Shown here piece after piece: positions 1-11,209 of a DNA stretch of 26,314 nucleotides. The stretch covers positions 1 to 26,314 of the forward strand of contig JFHB01000310.1 of NCBI GenBank assembly GCA_000729835.1, given 5' to 3'. The notes under the pieces are model-generated. The model searched no databases and had not been told where the DNA came from. It saw only the letters and a list, made by a program, of their open reading frames with translations. Each line of letters opens with the position of its first letter. Positions within the stretch are counted from its first letter, which is position 1. A program made the translations under genes and the position numbers. Source of the DNA: Atkinsonella hypoxylon. Its lineage: Eukaryota > Ascomycota > Sordariomycetes > Hypocreales > Clavicipitaceae.

Positions 1-3000
1 TTAGTAGCTATAGCCTACTTAGCCTTTATAGTGTAGATTAAAACTCTAAAAGAAAGAAAAGAATAAGTTATAGTTAATATAAAGCTACTTAATAGTGTAG
101 TAATGCTAAATATATACTCTTTACTAGATTAATTAAATATTATAGTAGATATATATAGTAAGAAGATATTTTTACTCTTTAATATATTAGGGTTTTTTTA
201 TTAGCTTTCTATAAAATAAGAATATTAATCTTATATAGTAGTAATATTAAAATAAGGATTAAAAGCATTAAATATAGCGCTTATAGGCTTTAAGAATGTA
301 CTAGCTTTTACTTAATAGTATATAAACTAATTATTTTAAAAGTATTAATATTTTATATAAATCTATATTAATAATATTATTATATTCTCTAACTCTACTA
401 AGGACTACCTTATATACCTTAATATAGTTTTATTAATTCTAAAGAAAAATAAGTTAATAATAGCTATAAAGAAGTTATTTATAGGCTACTTAGCTATTTA
501 GCTATTAGGTTTTATTGTTAATAGTAATAGAATTACTAATATAAATAATAGGCTAAAAGCTTTTTAAAAACTTAAGTTTTTAGTAAATCTTATAAATCTA
601 AAGACCTTTATTAATATAGCTAGCTTTTTATAGAAAAGTATTCTATAGTTTAATATATAAATTTACTTACTATAGAAATAAAAGACTACTTTACTGTAAG
701 AGCTTTATAAGAAAAGCTTAGCTAATAGTTTACCTAAACTAATACACTAAAAGAAAGCCTAAAAAGCAATATTTTTACTAAAACCTAAGGAAAAAAAGGT
801 ATTTAAAGAGGTAAAAGTATACCTTAATAAAAACACTATTCTATAGCACTATAACTCTAGTAAGTATTTATTCTTTAAAGTTAACACTTATAAGGAAGAA
901 TTTAGGCTCTTTATCTTTTAGCTTATAGGCAAATAGAATAGTTATAGTATACCTAGTAAAGATATTAAAAGTAACTAGCTATAGCTAATCCTTTTTCTTT
1001 TAAGATATACTTTTAATGTAAAGAAACATTATAGATTAACTAAGGTAGAGGTAGCTATAATTATATAAAGTATCTAAAAGCTATAGAAAATAGTTTAATT
1101 TAACTGCTATACTATTAATATTATTATAGACTACTTATTAGCAAAAGAGATTATTAAATATACCTTACTTAATACAATAGATCTAGATAAAGCTAACCTA
1201 AAATTAGCTAAAGTAGCTAATTATCTATTATAATTTAACCTAAGAGTTTTCTATATACTAAAAGTGCTAAATATAGTGCTAAATACACTCTCTAGATTAC
1301 TAGTTATAGTTTTATACTAAGAGAAAGCTTATAATAGTAAATTTAATAAGCTTAATATAAGCGCGTTTTTCGCTAAAGAATATAGTGCTATAGTAGTATT
1401 AAATAAAGGTTTAAAAGAGGAAATTATTTAAGGCTATAGTTTTAATCTAAAGCTTAGTAGAATTATAGAAGGTATTAAGGACTTTTATAAAAAGTAAGAT
1501 TAATAAAATTAATAATAAAGGCTAAGGATTCTACTATATAAATAAACTCTATAAGACAATAGACTTTTATACTATTATAATAGAAAAGGCCTATTCTAAC
1601 TATATATACCTATAAAGGTTGTAGAATCTATCCTTAAAATAGTCTATAACAATTAAAACTATTTTAGTGCCTATAGAATAGCAGTAGAATTGTAGGCAGT
1701 TTACTTTCTATAGATATATAAGTAGATTTAAACCTATATTACTTACTGCTATATCTATAAAGAAAATATAATTAACTGCAGTAAGCTACTAAAGGAATTA
1801 AGGTTGTTAAAGTTAGTTCTAACTTCCTTTTATATAATTTTGCTTAATTTTATTACTAATATACCTAAAGTTAGCTTAATAAATACTCTATAGTAAAAAG
1901 ATAAATATAGCTTCTATAACTTACTATATTTAGTAAATTACCTATTTAGTAAGTAAATAATCTTTATACTTAAGTATATAATATATATAGTAGAAATTTA
2001 GGTAGAACTACTCTTATAAATACTATATTTATTAAACTAAGGCCTTTCTAAGTAGATTATAAGTAACTAAGATCTAAAGTTTATTTCTAATATCTAAAGA
2101 AGTATATTTACCTAAATTAGAAGTAAATTGCTTATAGCTATAGCTTACTACCTATAAATAGATAGAATAGCTAAATAAAAGAATTAAATAGTTATTATTG
2201 CTATTTAATACTATATAGTTATAAATCTAAATATACTATAGACTGCAATACTTTTAGCACTATAGCACTAACTTAATAATATAGTAGTAGCTAGTATAGA
2301 GATTTCCTTTAATAAACTTATATATAGTTTCTAACTAGCTACTATTATTAATTTAATCTAATTAAATAACGTTTCTAGTAATAGAATAGATATAAGCAAT
2401 ATAGCTATACTTTAGAAGCTATACTAGTAAGAGGTAGAAATAGCTATTAGTATAGTAAATGCCTTAAGCAAGATTAAATATAACGCTTAATATAAGCCTA
2501 TTAACATTAAAGTAGAGAATATAGTCTACCTATAATTACACTAAGGATATATACTTCTAGAAAAGCTAAAAAAGAAATAGTTTCCTTAATAGGTAGAGCT
2601 ATATAAGGTTCTTATAAAAGTAAGCCTATTATTGTTTTACCTAGATTTCCTACTAGATTTATATATACACTTAGTAGTATTAGCAGCTTACCTTTAGAAG
2701 CTAAGATAAAGTAAAGACCCTTTTAACTAAAAAAAGTAACTACTACTACTAATTACAATAGAAGGGTTTAGTATAGAGAACTATTAGGAAATTAAGCAAA
2801 TTTATACCTATTAAATCTAACGTTTTTGCAGTAGGTTAAGCAAGCTATATCTAGAATTCCTTATATAATAAAAAGGGTTCTTTACTAAAGATAACTAATA
2901 AATTACTAAAGATAAGCTTAAAGTTAATGCTTCTAAAATTATAAATAAATATCTATAGAAACACTCTATAAATTAAGAAGAAGAGTATTAGCATTATTAA

Positions 3001-3100
3001 AAGAGTAATATAGCTTGCTAGAAAGCCCTAAATTAGCTAGTAGAAGCTTACTACTAACTCTTTTCTTTATAAGTCTTAATTTCCTTTATTATATAATAGA
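1..3100 (+). pseudogene. pol: Gypsy-1 pol: reverse transcriptase, RNase H, integrase, chromodomain-like end (RIP-broken)
   Basis: Reading frame 1 gives a Ty3/Gypsy polymerase without an indel from base 1 to about 3000, broken only by TAG/TAA. The reverse transcriptase palm lies around 1-560, with the catalytic Y-x-D-D box at 364-375 reading Tyr-Ile-Asn-Asn, so both aspartates are lost. The end of RNase H and connection is clear near 1234-1305 (FNLRVFY, later NTLSRLL). The integrase core is recognisable near 2071-2330, including a degraded form of the usual AYHPQTDG box. The integrase C-terminal LxLHxGY box is near 2530. A chromodomain-like stretch (LEFLI followed by KGF) sits near 2842-2960. 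The protein would copy element RNA to cDNA and integrate it. The N-terminus (gag, protease) is off the window and the exact C-terminus is uncertain. Confidence 0.85.
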
Positions 3101-3341
3101 TTATTTAAATTCTATAGTATCTCTTTCCTTATATCTTTATTTATTATTATTAGAACTATTAAAATTAACCTATATTATAGAATTATAGGAGGTTAGAAAG
3201 AAAACACCTATAAATCTATATACTATTGTTTTAACCTACTTTTCCTGTAAATTTACCTTTACTTTTACGAATTTTTACGCTTTCTACTATATAACCTTTT
3301 CTTTATACCTTTATATATTATAAAATCTTATAAATTTATTA
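3101..3341 (+). other. Spacer between Gypsy-1 pol and the downstream ORF
   Basis: This AT-rich stretch lies between the last recognisable pol residues and the first candidate start of the next frame. It is conserved in Gypsy-2 (about 20590-20832) with transition-type differences. I see no domain, PPT or LTR boundary here, so the next ORF lies inside the element rather than outside its 3' LTR. Confidence 0.5.
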
Positions 3342-4062
3342 ATGCTATTACAGTAGCTGCTCTTTCTATCCCCTTAGGCTGTTATTTAGTTAAACACTAG
3401 AATACTACACTAAGGGCAACAGACTGCCTATAGAGTAAATTTCTATAGCCTATAGAACTAGCTAGCCTCTATAGAGCTACTTCTAGCTCCTTCTATCCCT
3501 TCTACAGAAAATCTACTACTATTATCCTTTTCTTCTAGTAGTTTAGAATTATTAATTCTAGTAAACCTAGATAGCCTATTCTAAGAAGGGAACAATAATA
3601 GTAACTACACTTAAGCTATAATGCTACTACTATTTAAACCTAAAGAAGAATATATTGCTTCTAATATATATATTAATTATAATAATAGTTTTAACGCTAA
3701 GAGTAAAGGTTTTAAGTTTAAGGAGTAAGAATATAACTATAAAGGTAATATAGTAGCTATAGAGCTAGATAACATTAAAACTTATCTTATATTGCTTAAT
3801 TTCTGCTGCTTATATAGCACTTTTAGCAGGCCTAGAAGTGCTAAGGGCACCCTAAAAGTTAATAAGTTTATCCTTAGCACTATTTCTGTAGAAATTAAAG
3901 ATAATATTAATATTACTAATGTAGGGCCTATTATAGAAGACTATAGTTAGTATTGCTACACTAATAGAGCTAAAGAAAAGGTATAGAATATAGAAAATAC
4001 TATTTACGCTTATACCTATAAATTTACCCTTAAAGGCAGCATAATAAATAAAACTAGCATTA

Positions 4063-4068
4063 AGGTCT
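4063..4068. repeat. Target-site duplication, left of Copia-1
   Basis: AGGTCT lies directly left of the Copia-1 LTR and recurs at 11901-11906 on its right. Gypsy-2 carries this site once, uninterrupted, at about 21566-21571. The true duplication is 5 or 6 bp, because the adjoining A is ambiguous. Confidence 0.85.
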
Positions 4069-4100
4069 ATTGAAAATAATAGGGATTACAGGACTAGATA

Positions 4101-4125
4101 TCTAAGAGGGTAGTGGTCTCTTAGA
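4101..4125. repeat. Inverted repeat in the Copia LTR (8-bp arms, 9-nt loop)
   Basis: TCTAAGAG at 4101-4108 pairs with CTCTTAGA at 4118-4125. The same arms occur at 11242-11266 in the right LTR and at matching places in the solo LTR and Copia-2 LTR. On the - strand it lies near the 3' end of the LTR, where an RNA hairpin could form close to the primer-binding site. Function is unknown. Confidence 0.6.
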
Positions 4126-4630
4126 TTTAGCACCTGTAATTGCTCCTAGCAATTATCATGTAGTAGAAGCAGCAGCGGCCTAAATCAAGCTGTAGTGTAT
4201 AGTATAGATCACGTAGAGGCAACAGATAACTGTAATAGTGGTATCTTTATATTAAGAGCGCTGTAACAAACAGTAAGGGTAGGATCTTGAATCTTTCTAG
4301 TCCCTTATAGACCCTCTAACTATATTGGCAGGCCGTAGTCGCTAGAAGGGGCTTATAGGCTACTTTATAATTTCCGCAAAAAGATTTACTATATAAAAAC
4401 AAAAAAATCGACTTACAGCTATATAAATAAGACACTTATGTGTATAATTTAACAAATTCTACTAATAATAAGCAACCCTTATAAGCAACTCTATCCAACA
4501 ATTATACTATTAAATAGCCCTAATTCTTAGCTTTTAAATAGTATACCTCTTGAATTTCTACCATTGCTAGTTGTAGAGAAAATCGCAGTTAAAGTTAACT
4601 ATAGGTTAGGTAACTTTGCCTTAGTTAAAT

Positions 4631-4648
4631 CTAGATGTTTACATCTAG
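4631..4648. repeat. Near-perfect palindrome in the Copia LTR U3-side region
   Basis: CTAGATGT and ACATCTAG form 8-bp arms around TT. The same palindrome is in the right LTR (about 11772-11789). In the solo LTR and the Copia-2 LTR the centre reads TTTCGC, so the core differs between the two LTR types. It lies close to the U3 start on the - strand and might be a transcription-factor site. Confidence 0.55.
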
Positions 4649-4759
4649 TAACAACGATATCTCTACCAAAAATTAACGTAACAAGACCTAATGAGGGTTA
4701 CGTAATAGAGCAACTAGTAGGCATAAAAATAGGCTATATAGGGTAGCTTATTTTTAACA

Positions 4760-4770
4760 CTCCCTCTAGA
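4760..4770 (-). other. Copia-1 polypurine tract
   Basis: On the - strand CTAGAGGGAG directly precedes the TGTTAAAAAT start of the 3' LTR. That is the expected position of the purine tract that primes plus-strand DNA synthesis. It fixes the element's orientation independently of the coding sequence. Confidence 0.85.
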
Positions 4771-5020
4771 AATGTAAGAAGTAACTAGTTCTATAAGTAA
4801 CTTAGCTCCTTTAAAGGATATTTAAGTTAGAATTAACTAACGAAATACAGTACTAATAACAGAACTAAATAACATAACTAATAACATAACTAATTCCAGC
4901 AATTCTAGGGTAGTTATAGTTAAATATAACTAGTTGTTGTTAATTGTTTTTGTTGTTATCGATTTTTAACTGTTTTTTATTGCTTTTCGATTTTTTAAGT
5001 GTTTTTGTTGCTTTTATAAG
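4771..5020 (-). other. Copia-1 region between RNase H stop and PPT
   Basis: About 250 bases lie between the first stop after RNase H (TAG at 5021-5023) and the polypurine tract. The pol frame continues into part of it with Lys/Asn-rich low-complexity sequence, so the true C-terminus may be up to about 60 codons further on. No separate gene is seen. Confidence 0.5.
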
Positions 5021-8000
5021 CTAGCTAGAAAGCTCTAGTAACTTAATGAATTGTTGATGCTTTTAAATAGCAAAAGGCTTAGTTAGGCTATCTGCTAGCA
5101 TCTAATTTATATCAATATAACTAACCTTAGCTATACCTTTACAAATCTTTTCCCTAATGTAGTTAAACTTCAAAAGGGTGTGCTTAGTCCTACTATATAA
5201 CGTTAGGTTGTAAGCAGTAACTATAGTGCCTTAATTATTACACCTAATAGGAATAGAAGGGGTTAAAGGTAGCTTTATCTCCTTAAAAAGGCTGTAGAGC
5301 TACTCTAATTCCCTAATAGCTTTAGATAATACATTAAATTCTGCTTCTAATATAGAAAGAGCAATAGTACTAGCTTTCTTCGATTTCCAGCTAATAGGTC
5401 CACTAGCTAGCTTATATAGATAAGCATAGGTTGATTTAGAAGAGACTTTATCACCAGCAAAATCGCTATTGCAATAACTAAGGAGGGTCTTAAGTACTTC
5501 TTTATAACTAATAGAACTATTAGAAGCTTTAGAAGAAGACCCTATAGGGTGTAGACTAGAACGCTTATAAATAATAGCAAAGCTTCTAGTACTACTTAAG
5601 TACCTTAGGAGGTGCTTAGAGGCGTTTAGGTGCTCTATATAGGGCTTAGCTAGAAAAGTTAATAGCCACTGAACGGAAAAAGCAATATTAGCCCTAGTTA
5701 GCAACATAAGGTACATTATAGTGCCTATTATGCTCTAATAAAGCTTATAATTGGATTTTAAGAGAAGTTTTGTAACTAGTTGCTTTAGAATTCCCGGCTG
5801 TATAGGGATAGAAGCTGGCTTAGCATCTAGCATTTTGAATCTCTCTAGGGCTTTAAGGATATATTAAGATTAGTGGATTTTAATAGACCTTTTAGACCTA
5901 TTACAGGTAATTTATACACCTAGAAAGAATTCTGCTAGTCCTCTATCTTCTATTAGATAAGCTTTATGTAATAGCTTCTTTAGCTTATTAATATAGCTTA
6001 GATTTAGACCAATTAGAAGACAGTTATCTACGTAAGTAGCAATATACGTAGATGTAGCTGGGTTATAAAAGACTGCTGGGTCTAATATAAGAGGTTTAAA
6101 TCTATACTTTTGAAGTAATTCTGTTAGAATTTACTGCTATTCTCTAGGACTTTGCTTTAGACTATAGAGGGATTTTTCTAGCTTAATTACTTGCTCTTTA
6201 GAGGGCTTATAATTACAGCTTTTTAGTAGCTTAGCTACTGATAGCGTTACTTCTGTAAATTCAACGAATCTATCTGGGATTTCTATATAAATAGCTTCCT
6301 TTAGCTTACTATTTAAAAACGCTCCTATAAAGTTAATTTGCTTAACTTCCTAGTTATTAAAAGCTGTAAGAGCTAATAATATACGCTAGCTAGGAGGAAT
6401 ACTAGTTGCAGTAAAGGTCTCTAGATAGTCTTAACCTTCTATTTACATAAATCCCTTAGCAATAAGGCAGGCCTTATATTTTATAGGATTATTTTCTTTA
6501 TTCTTTTTTAGCCTATAAACAAGCCTATTCTTTAGAACTCTTCAGCCCTTAGGTACTTAGTCTTTCCCTATAAATTTAAAGGTTCTAGCAGCTAATAGCT
6601 GCTTAAATTCGCTATAGGTAGCTTCTATCTAATGCTGCTTAGCAGAGCTTTTTAGGGCTTGCTTCTATATGTTAGGAAGTTCATCCTTATTACTATTAGA
6701 AGTAATAGCTACTTTAGTCCTTGCCTTAAAGCATAGATCCTTAATTAAGGAAAATATATCTCTATCTAAATCTATAGCATCAGCATTAGCTTCAGCTTCT
6801 ATAGTAGCTTCTATAGGTGTTTCTATAGGTATAGGGGCTTTAGGGGCCTCTATAGCTTCTATAGGGTTGCTTAGTAGAAGAGCTTAATCTATAGGTTCTA
6901 GTGGATAATTCAGCACATCTAGATAACTAGGATAAGGATACTTAGGAGTATAATTATCCACTAATTGCTGCTAGTTATCGATTTCTCCCTCTAAAGGATT
7001 ATCCACTATAGAACCAATAGGAACCTTAGGGATGCTCTATAAAATAGAACCTATTCCTTCTATAATTTTAACGAAGCTAGTCTTTATAACAGCTCGTTTA
7101 GAGGGGATGTATATTAAATATACATTAGAACCTAGTGTAGCTAAAAGTCTACTAGGAATAGTTCTTTTAGCTAGCTTCTGCAACCTAGATTGTTGTTCTA
7201 AAGGAATTAGAACTTTACAATAGGAGCCTATAGCCCTTATTTTAGTAAAATTAGGCTTATAGGTCTTAGAAGGCTCTAAATTAGCTAGATATAGCTGTTT
7301 AGGACTTAGTAGTTTAGTACTATTCGCAGTAGTATTAACTAAATCCACTATAGCAGGAAGGATGTAAGACTATAGATATAGAGGTAATTATAACCACTGT
7401 AGAGTAGCACACAAACGGTCTAGAAGTACCCTTATAGCTCTCTCTATTAGCCTATTCTATTTGTAAATATAGGGGCAAGAGGTGCTAAAGCAAATACCCT
7501 TAGAAGATAGCTAAGCTTACAACCTAGTATTAATTTCTGTACTACTATTAAAATAAAGGTGTTTAGGGTAGCAGTTATACTGGTTTTTTAATTCCTTAAA
7601 GAAGCCTTTAATGCAGCTATAGAGAGTAGAACTCTCTTTATTAGCTAGATTAAAAGACTACTTATACTATAATTTTCTATTAATTAGAAAAAGAACTAGA
7701 GGCCTTTTGTTGTGCAGTATAGGCTCTATTTTAACGGTATCTCCCTCTATAATATTTAAATATCTAGGGGGGTTAGGAATAGTATGCTTACTAGGTCTTC
7801 TAACAGCTTTAGCTTAGTTACAAGCTAGGCAGTTAAAATCCTTTTCCTTAATTTTTGTAAAATTAGGAATACCTTTAGTAATAGAAGCAGTCTTCTTTAG
7901 TAAAGGGAGTCCTATATGCCCTAATCTAACGTGCTAAGTAGTAGCTAATTCTAGTAGCTTCTTATAGGAAGAAGAAGCAGTAGGATTTATACTACTAGAA

Positions 8001-10258
8001 TTATTATTAGAGCTAGCTTCCTGTTGCTCCCTATCTTGCTAGATCTCTTGAGAACTATAGGCCTTGTTTAAGGGATCTAGACAGCTATTTCCTCTAATAT
8101 CCAGCAACTTAGGATTTAGACCTTCTAAATCCCTATTATTAGAAGGAATCTAACTAGGAGCCCGTTTAGGAACTAGAGCTAATAGCTCTATAGCATCGTT
8201 ATTAGTATTATCTTCTTCTTCTTTAAAATCAGATAATTCCTCGATTTAGCTATATTCCTTAGGATTAAAACTAGGCTGTTGAGGGATTTAAACCTCTATA
8301 GGATAACTAGCATTATAACTGCTATTATAACTATTGCTAGCTAGAAATTCTATATAAGAGAGATTAGCGTGGTTTTTATACACTCTAGAGGTCTCTTGCC
8401 CCTTAAGCTGTAAGAAGAAACTATACTTTTTGGGATTTAGAAGCCTACAGCAGCTTCTATTAGCTAGAAATAGCTAATTTCTAAGGAGAGTGCCCCCTGT
8501 TAAATAGTGCTTTAGACTACTAATTAGGTTAGTATCTAAACTTAGGCAATATAGAGCATCCTTTAGAGCTAAAGGCCTGTATTTAGCTGGATTTATACTA
8601 ACTAGTACCTGAAATACAGCAGTTCTCTATCCTTTAGGATAAATAGGACCTCCTCCAGTAGCAATAGGCGCGGTTTTACCCTTTTTTATAGGCTTAAAAG
8701 TCCTAAAAAATGCCTTATTGTTAACTATATAATAGGTGGAACCTGTATTGTATAGTAAGGAGTTTTTAATTATTCCATTAGAATAGTTAAAAGAAGGGGT
8801 ATTATTACTAGTAGTACTAGTATCACTAGTAGTAGATTCTGTATCTAAATCGTAAGAATTATTACTACTAGAACTGCTAGAATCATTAGATTCTATAGTA
8901 TCCTAGTTGCTAGTGGATAGGTTATAACAACCTATAGCAAAGGCAGCTTCTCTATCCTTATTCCTAGAATTTTTGTTACTTCTTCTTCGGCCCTTCTACT
9001 TCTTCTTATTCTTAGAGGCTTTATCTATATCTTTAGAGGCATTAGAATCGTTAGAATTAGAATCGGAATTCTTCTTCTGATTAGGAGGATTCTTTCCTTA
9101 GTTAGCTTTATTATTATTAGAACTATTAGAATTAGAAGCTTTATAACTAAGAGCCTTAGATATAGAGGAGCTTTTATCTCTTTGTTCTTCTAATAAGTCA
9201 GCTATAAGGAACTGTAAATTCAGCATTTTTACAGATAGACCTTATGCTCTAGCAGCTCTAATAGAATATTGCTGCCTTTCAGCCTAGCTAGGGAAGGTCT
9301 TCTTTAAAGCATTAATATAATAATTTACCTAGTTAATAGAATTAATAGCTACACCACAGAGCTGTAATCTAGCTAGTAAATTATTAAATTCAGCATTAAA
9401 GGCCTCTAAAGATCCCTTATAGTTCGAAAACAATAAGTTATAATAACTAGTATATAGTGTACTACATTATATTTTAGCACTCTGTAAATACTGCCTAACT
9501 AGAACGTTATAGGCATCTACAGAGAACTTATACTAGCTTATAGTAGCTTAAGGTCTAGATTAGCAACTATCTCTTATAATTATAAGGATAATAGCTTGCT
9601 CTAAATCTACTAATATACTAGCTATACTAGGATTATTAATAAATTAAGGGAATCCTAGAGCCCTAAATTAAATAGTTAAAGCTTGCTTCTACTATTTAAA
9701 GTTTTTAGGGCCTTTTAGCTTAGCAGCCTCTAGAATTAAGTGGACCTTCTTATTTAGCTCTTTTATAGTGCCTTTATTAAAAGCAGGCAGAAAAGTAGCA
9801 CTATTAGAACTAAAAGGTTTAGGGGCTTTAAAAGAGACTTTAGAAGTCCTAGAAGTAACAGGATCTGCTTTAGGAGACCCTATAGAGAGATTACCTATAG
9901 ATGTAATTATAGTATCTAATTTACTTAGTAAATTAGCTATATTACCTTTATTTTAGCTTTGTTTTGCTTTACTATACCTAATAAATCTATTTAGGGTCTC
10001 TTGTTGCTTATCTATTTAAGCTTTTAGATTAGCTTAAACATTATAGACTTACACTACTCTTTTAGAAGCTAATCTAGCTTCTTTTAGAGCCTTCTTAGCT
10101 GTATAATCTTCTTTATTAGAAGAGGAATCTACTAGCTGAGGGGGGGACCTTGCTGGACTAAGAAAGCTAGTAGCAGCAGCTAGATTAGCTAGTGTACTAG
10201 AACTACTACCCCTTTTAGGGCTTATGCTCTTTCCTTTACCTATTCCTTTCAGTGCTAT
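5021..10258 (-). pseudogene. gag-pol: Copia-1 gag-pol polyprotein (RIP-broken, one continuous frame)
   Basis: Landmarks from gag to RNase H all fall in one - strand frame over about 1,750 codons, so there is no net frameshift and gag and pol were one ORF. In order: Gag body at about 8870-10258 with a basic K/R tail near 8960-9025; protease active site at 8738-8749, reading Asn-Thr-Gly-Ser instead of Asp-Thr-Gly-Ser; the GAG-pre-integrase HHCC finger at about 7815-7935 (HVRLGHIG); integrase core and C-terminal part to about 7037; reverse transcriptase with the YVDD box at about 6023-6034 reading Tyr-Val-Asp-Asn; and RNase H at 5030-5716, with the ISWKSKKAST motif and a MLADSLTKP end. The start is an ATA at 10258 (Lys-Met-Ala context, former ATG). 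The best-preserved open piece is RNase H, 5300-5716. Confidence 0.92.
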
Positions 10259-11189
10259 TTTAAGGGTTTAAAAAGTAGCTAATTTAACGCTCTTTTATAG
10301 CTAATTATAGCCAAATTACAGTGGAAATAGTAGTAAATAACAGTAATAACCTCTACTAGATTTTAATAGATTGCTTTATTATAGGCCTAGAAGTGCCCTA
10401 TATCTTTAGAAATTATACTGAGATTTTTCTCTAATTTCTTTTGTAACAGATATAACAGGCTCTAAAGGCTGCGTTATATTGCGATCTATATGCGCATACA
10501 ATTTGTATAGCAGACTAGATTAATAAGCGGTCACGAGGGGCATAAAACATAGGTTCTAGCTATTTTTAGCCAAAAAATTCAGGAGATTCTTCTCTAATTA
10601 GGTTCCAATAAATTAGTGGAGACCTAGGCACAGCTAATTTAGGGATATCTAGCTAATTCCTACTTCAAAATCCTAACTAGTGGGATTACTATATAAATTA
10701 ATTCTGCAACTAAAAACACAGGAATATCTGCGATAAGAGCTGTTAGGCGTACACTACAAATTGTAGTATAGCTACTAACAGAGGTGTATAGGGTGCACAA
10801 TATAACAACAACGAGCGATGCAGTGCAGCGCTAAGCTTATTTCTTAATGGAAATAATTAATTAGGCAGTGCCTAATAAAACGATTTGCAGTACGAATGTA
10901 ATGTGTGCAGATGTGTATATTTTAATGTTGCGCAACGATAGAACCTAGCTATTAAGAATAGCTTCAAAAGTGTGTATGCATAGGGTGCATAGGACTAGTG
11001 CAGGAGGCACAGGGTAGGCAGAATGAAAACACCAGTATAGTGGCTAGCGATGTATATGTAGCAGGTATTAATAGCTTCCAGCAAGCTACTAATAGCAGCA
11101 ATAGCTGCTAGCGCAGGTCTTAATATAGCTTCTAGTAGGTAATACAGTACATAATAGTAGATTTCAGCGGGCTAACAGCTTGCAGATAG
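10259..11189 (-). other. Copia-1 long 5' leader (untranslated region)
   Basis: About 930 bases separate the primer-binding site from the gag start, with no convincing ORF. The stretch keeps more G, C and CpG than the flanking DNA. It contains short reiterated words such as GGGTGCA/GGTGCAT near 10791 and 10985, and a palindromic ACTACAAATTGTAGT near 10752. It is conserved in Copia-2 (16279-17191) with small indels that are not all multiples of three. A packaging, dimerisation or translational role is possible but unproven. Confidence 0.7.
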
Positions 11190-11209
11190 GTCTTCCGGGC
11201 TTATAACCT
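11190..11209 (-). other. Copia-1 primer-binding site (initiator-tRNA anticodon-arm type)
   Basis: Just inside the 5' LTR the + strand reads CCGGGCTTATAACC. This closely matches the eukaryotic initiator tRNA-Met anticodon stem-loop, GGGCTCATAACCC, with one CpA-to-TpA change. Several Copia elements are known to prime from a half-tRNA-iMet of this kind rather than from the tRNA 3' end. The same site is in Copia-2. Confidence 0.8.

Larger units (their letters stand above)
4069..4759 (-). repeat. Copia-1 3' LTR (left)
   Basis: This 691-bp repeat matches 11210-11900, the solo LTR 12221-12915 and the Copia-2 LTR 17212-17912. Read on the - strand it begins TGTTAAAAAT and ends TTTTCAAT; the canonical TG...CA core is 4071-4759 and the final AT appears to belong to the LTR. 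It differs from its partner mostly by transitions. It carries two conserved inverted repeats, annotated separately. An AATTATAAAG string near 4360-4370, read on the - strand, could be a TATA element, but this is weak. Confidence 0.93.

Noticed and set aside
1..3100. Alternative genetic code or stop readthrough explaining the many TAG/TAA codons
   Set aside because: Sister copies show CAG against TAG at the same codon, catalytic Asp codons have changed to Asn, and non-coding LTRs show the same transition bias. RIP explains all of these.
4564..4746. Frames of 60 and 70 codons in the Copia-1 LTRs (4564-4746 and 11675-11887)
   Set aside because: Both are LTR sequence. The frame is not kept in the solo or Copia-2 LTRs and runs antisense to element transcription.
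6669..6887. Small + strand frames at 6669-6887, 7032-7223, 9768-9956 and 15788-15979
   Set aside because: All are antisense shadows of the Copia gag-pol frame.
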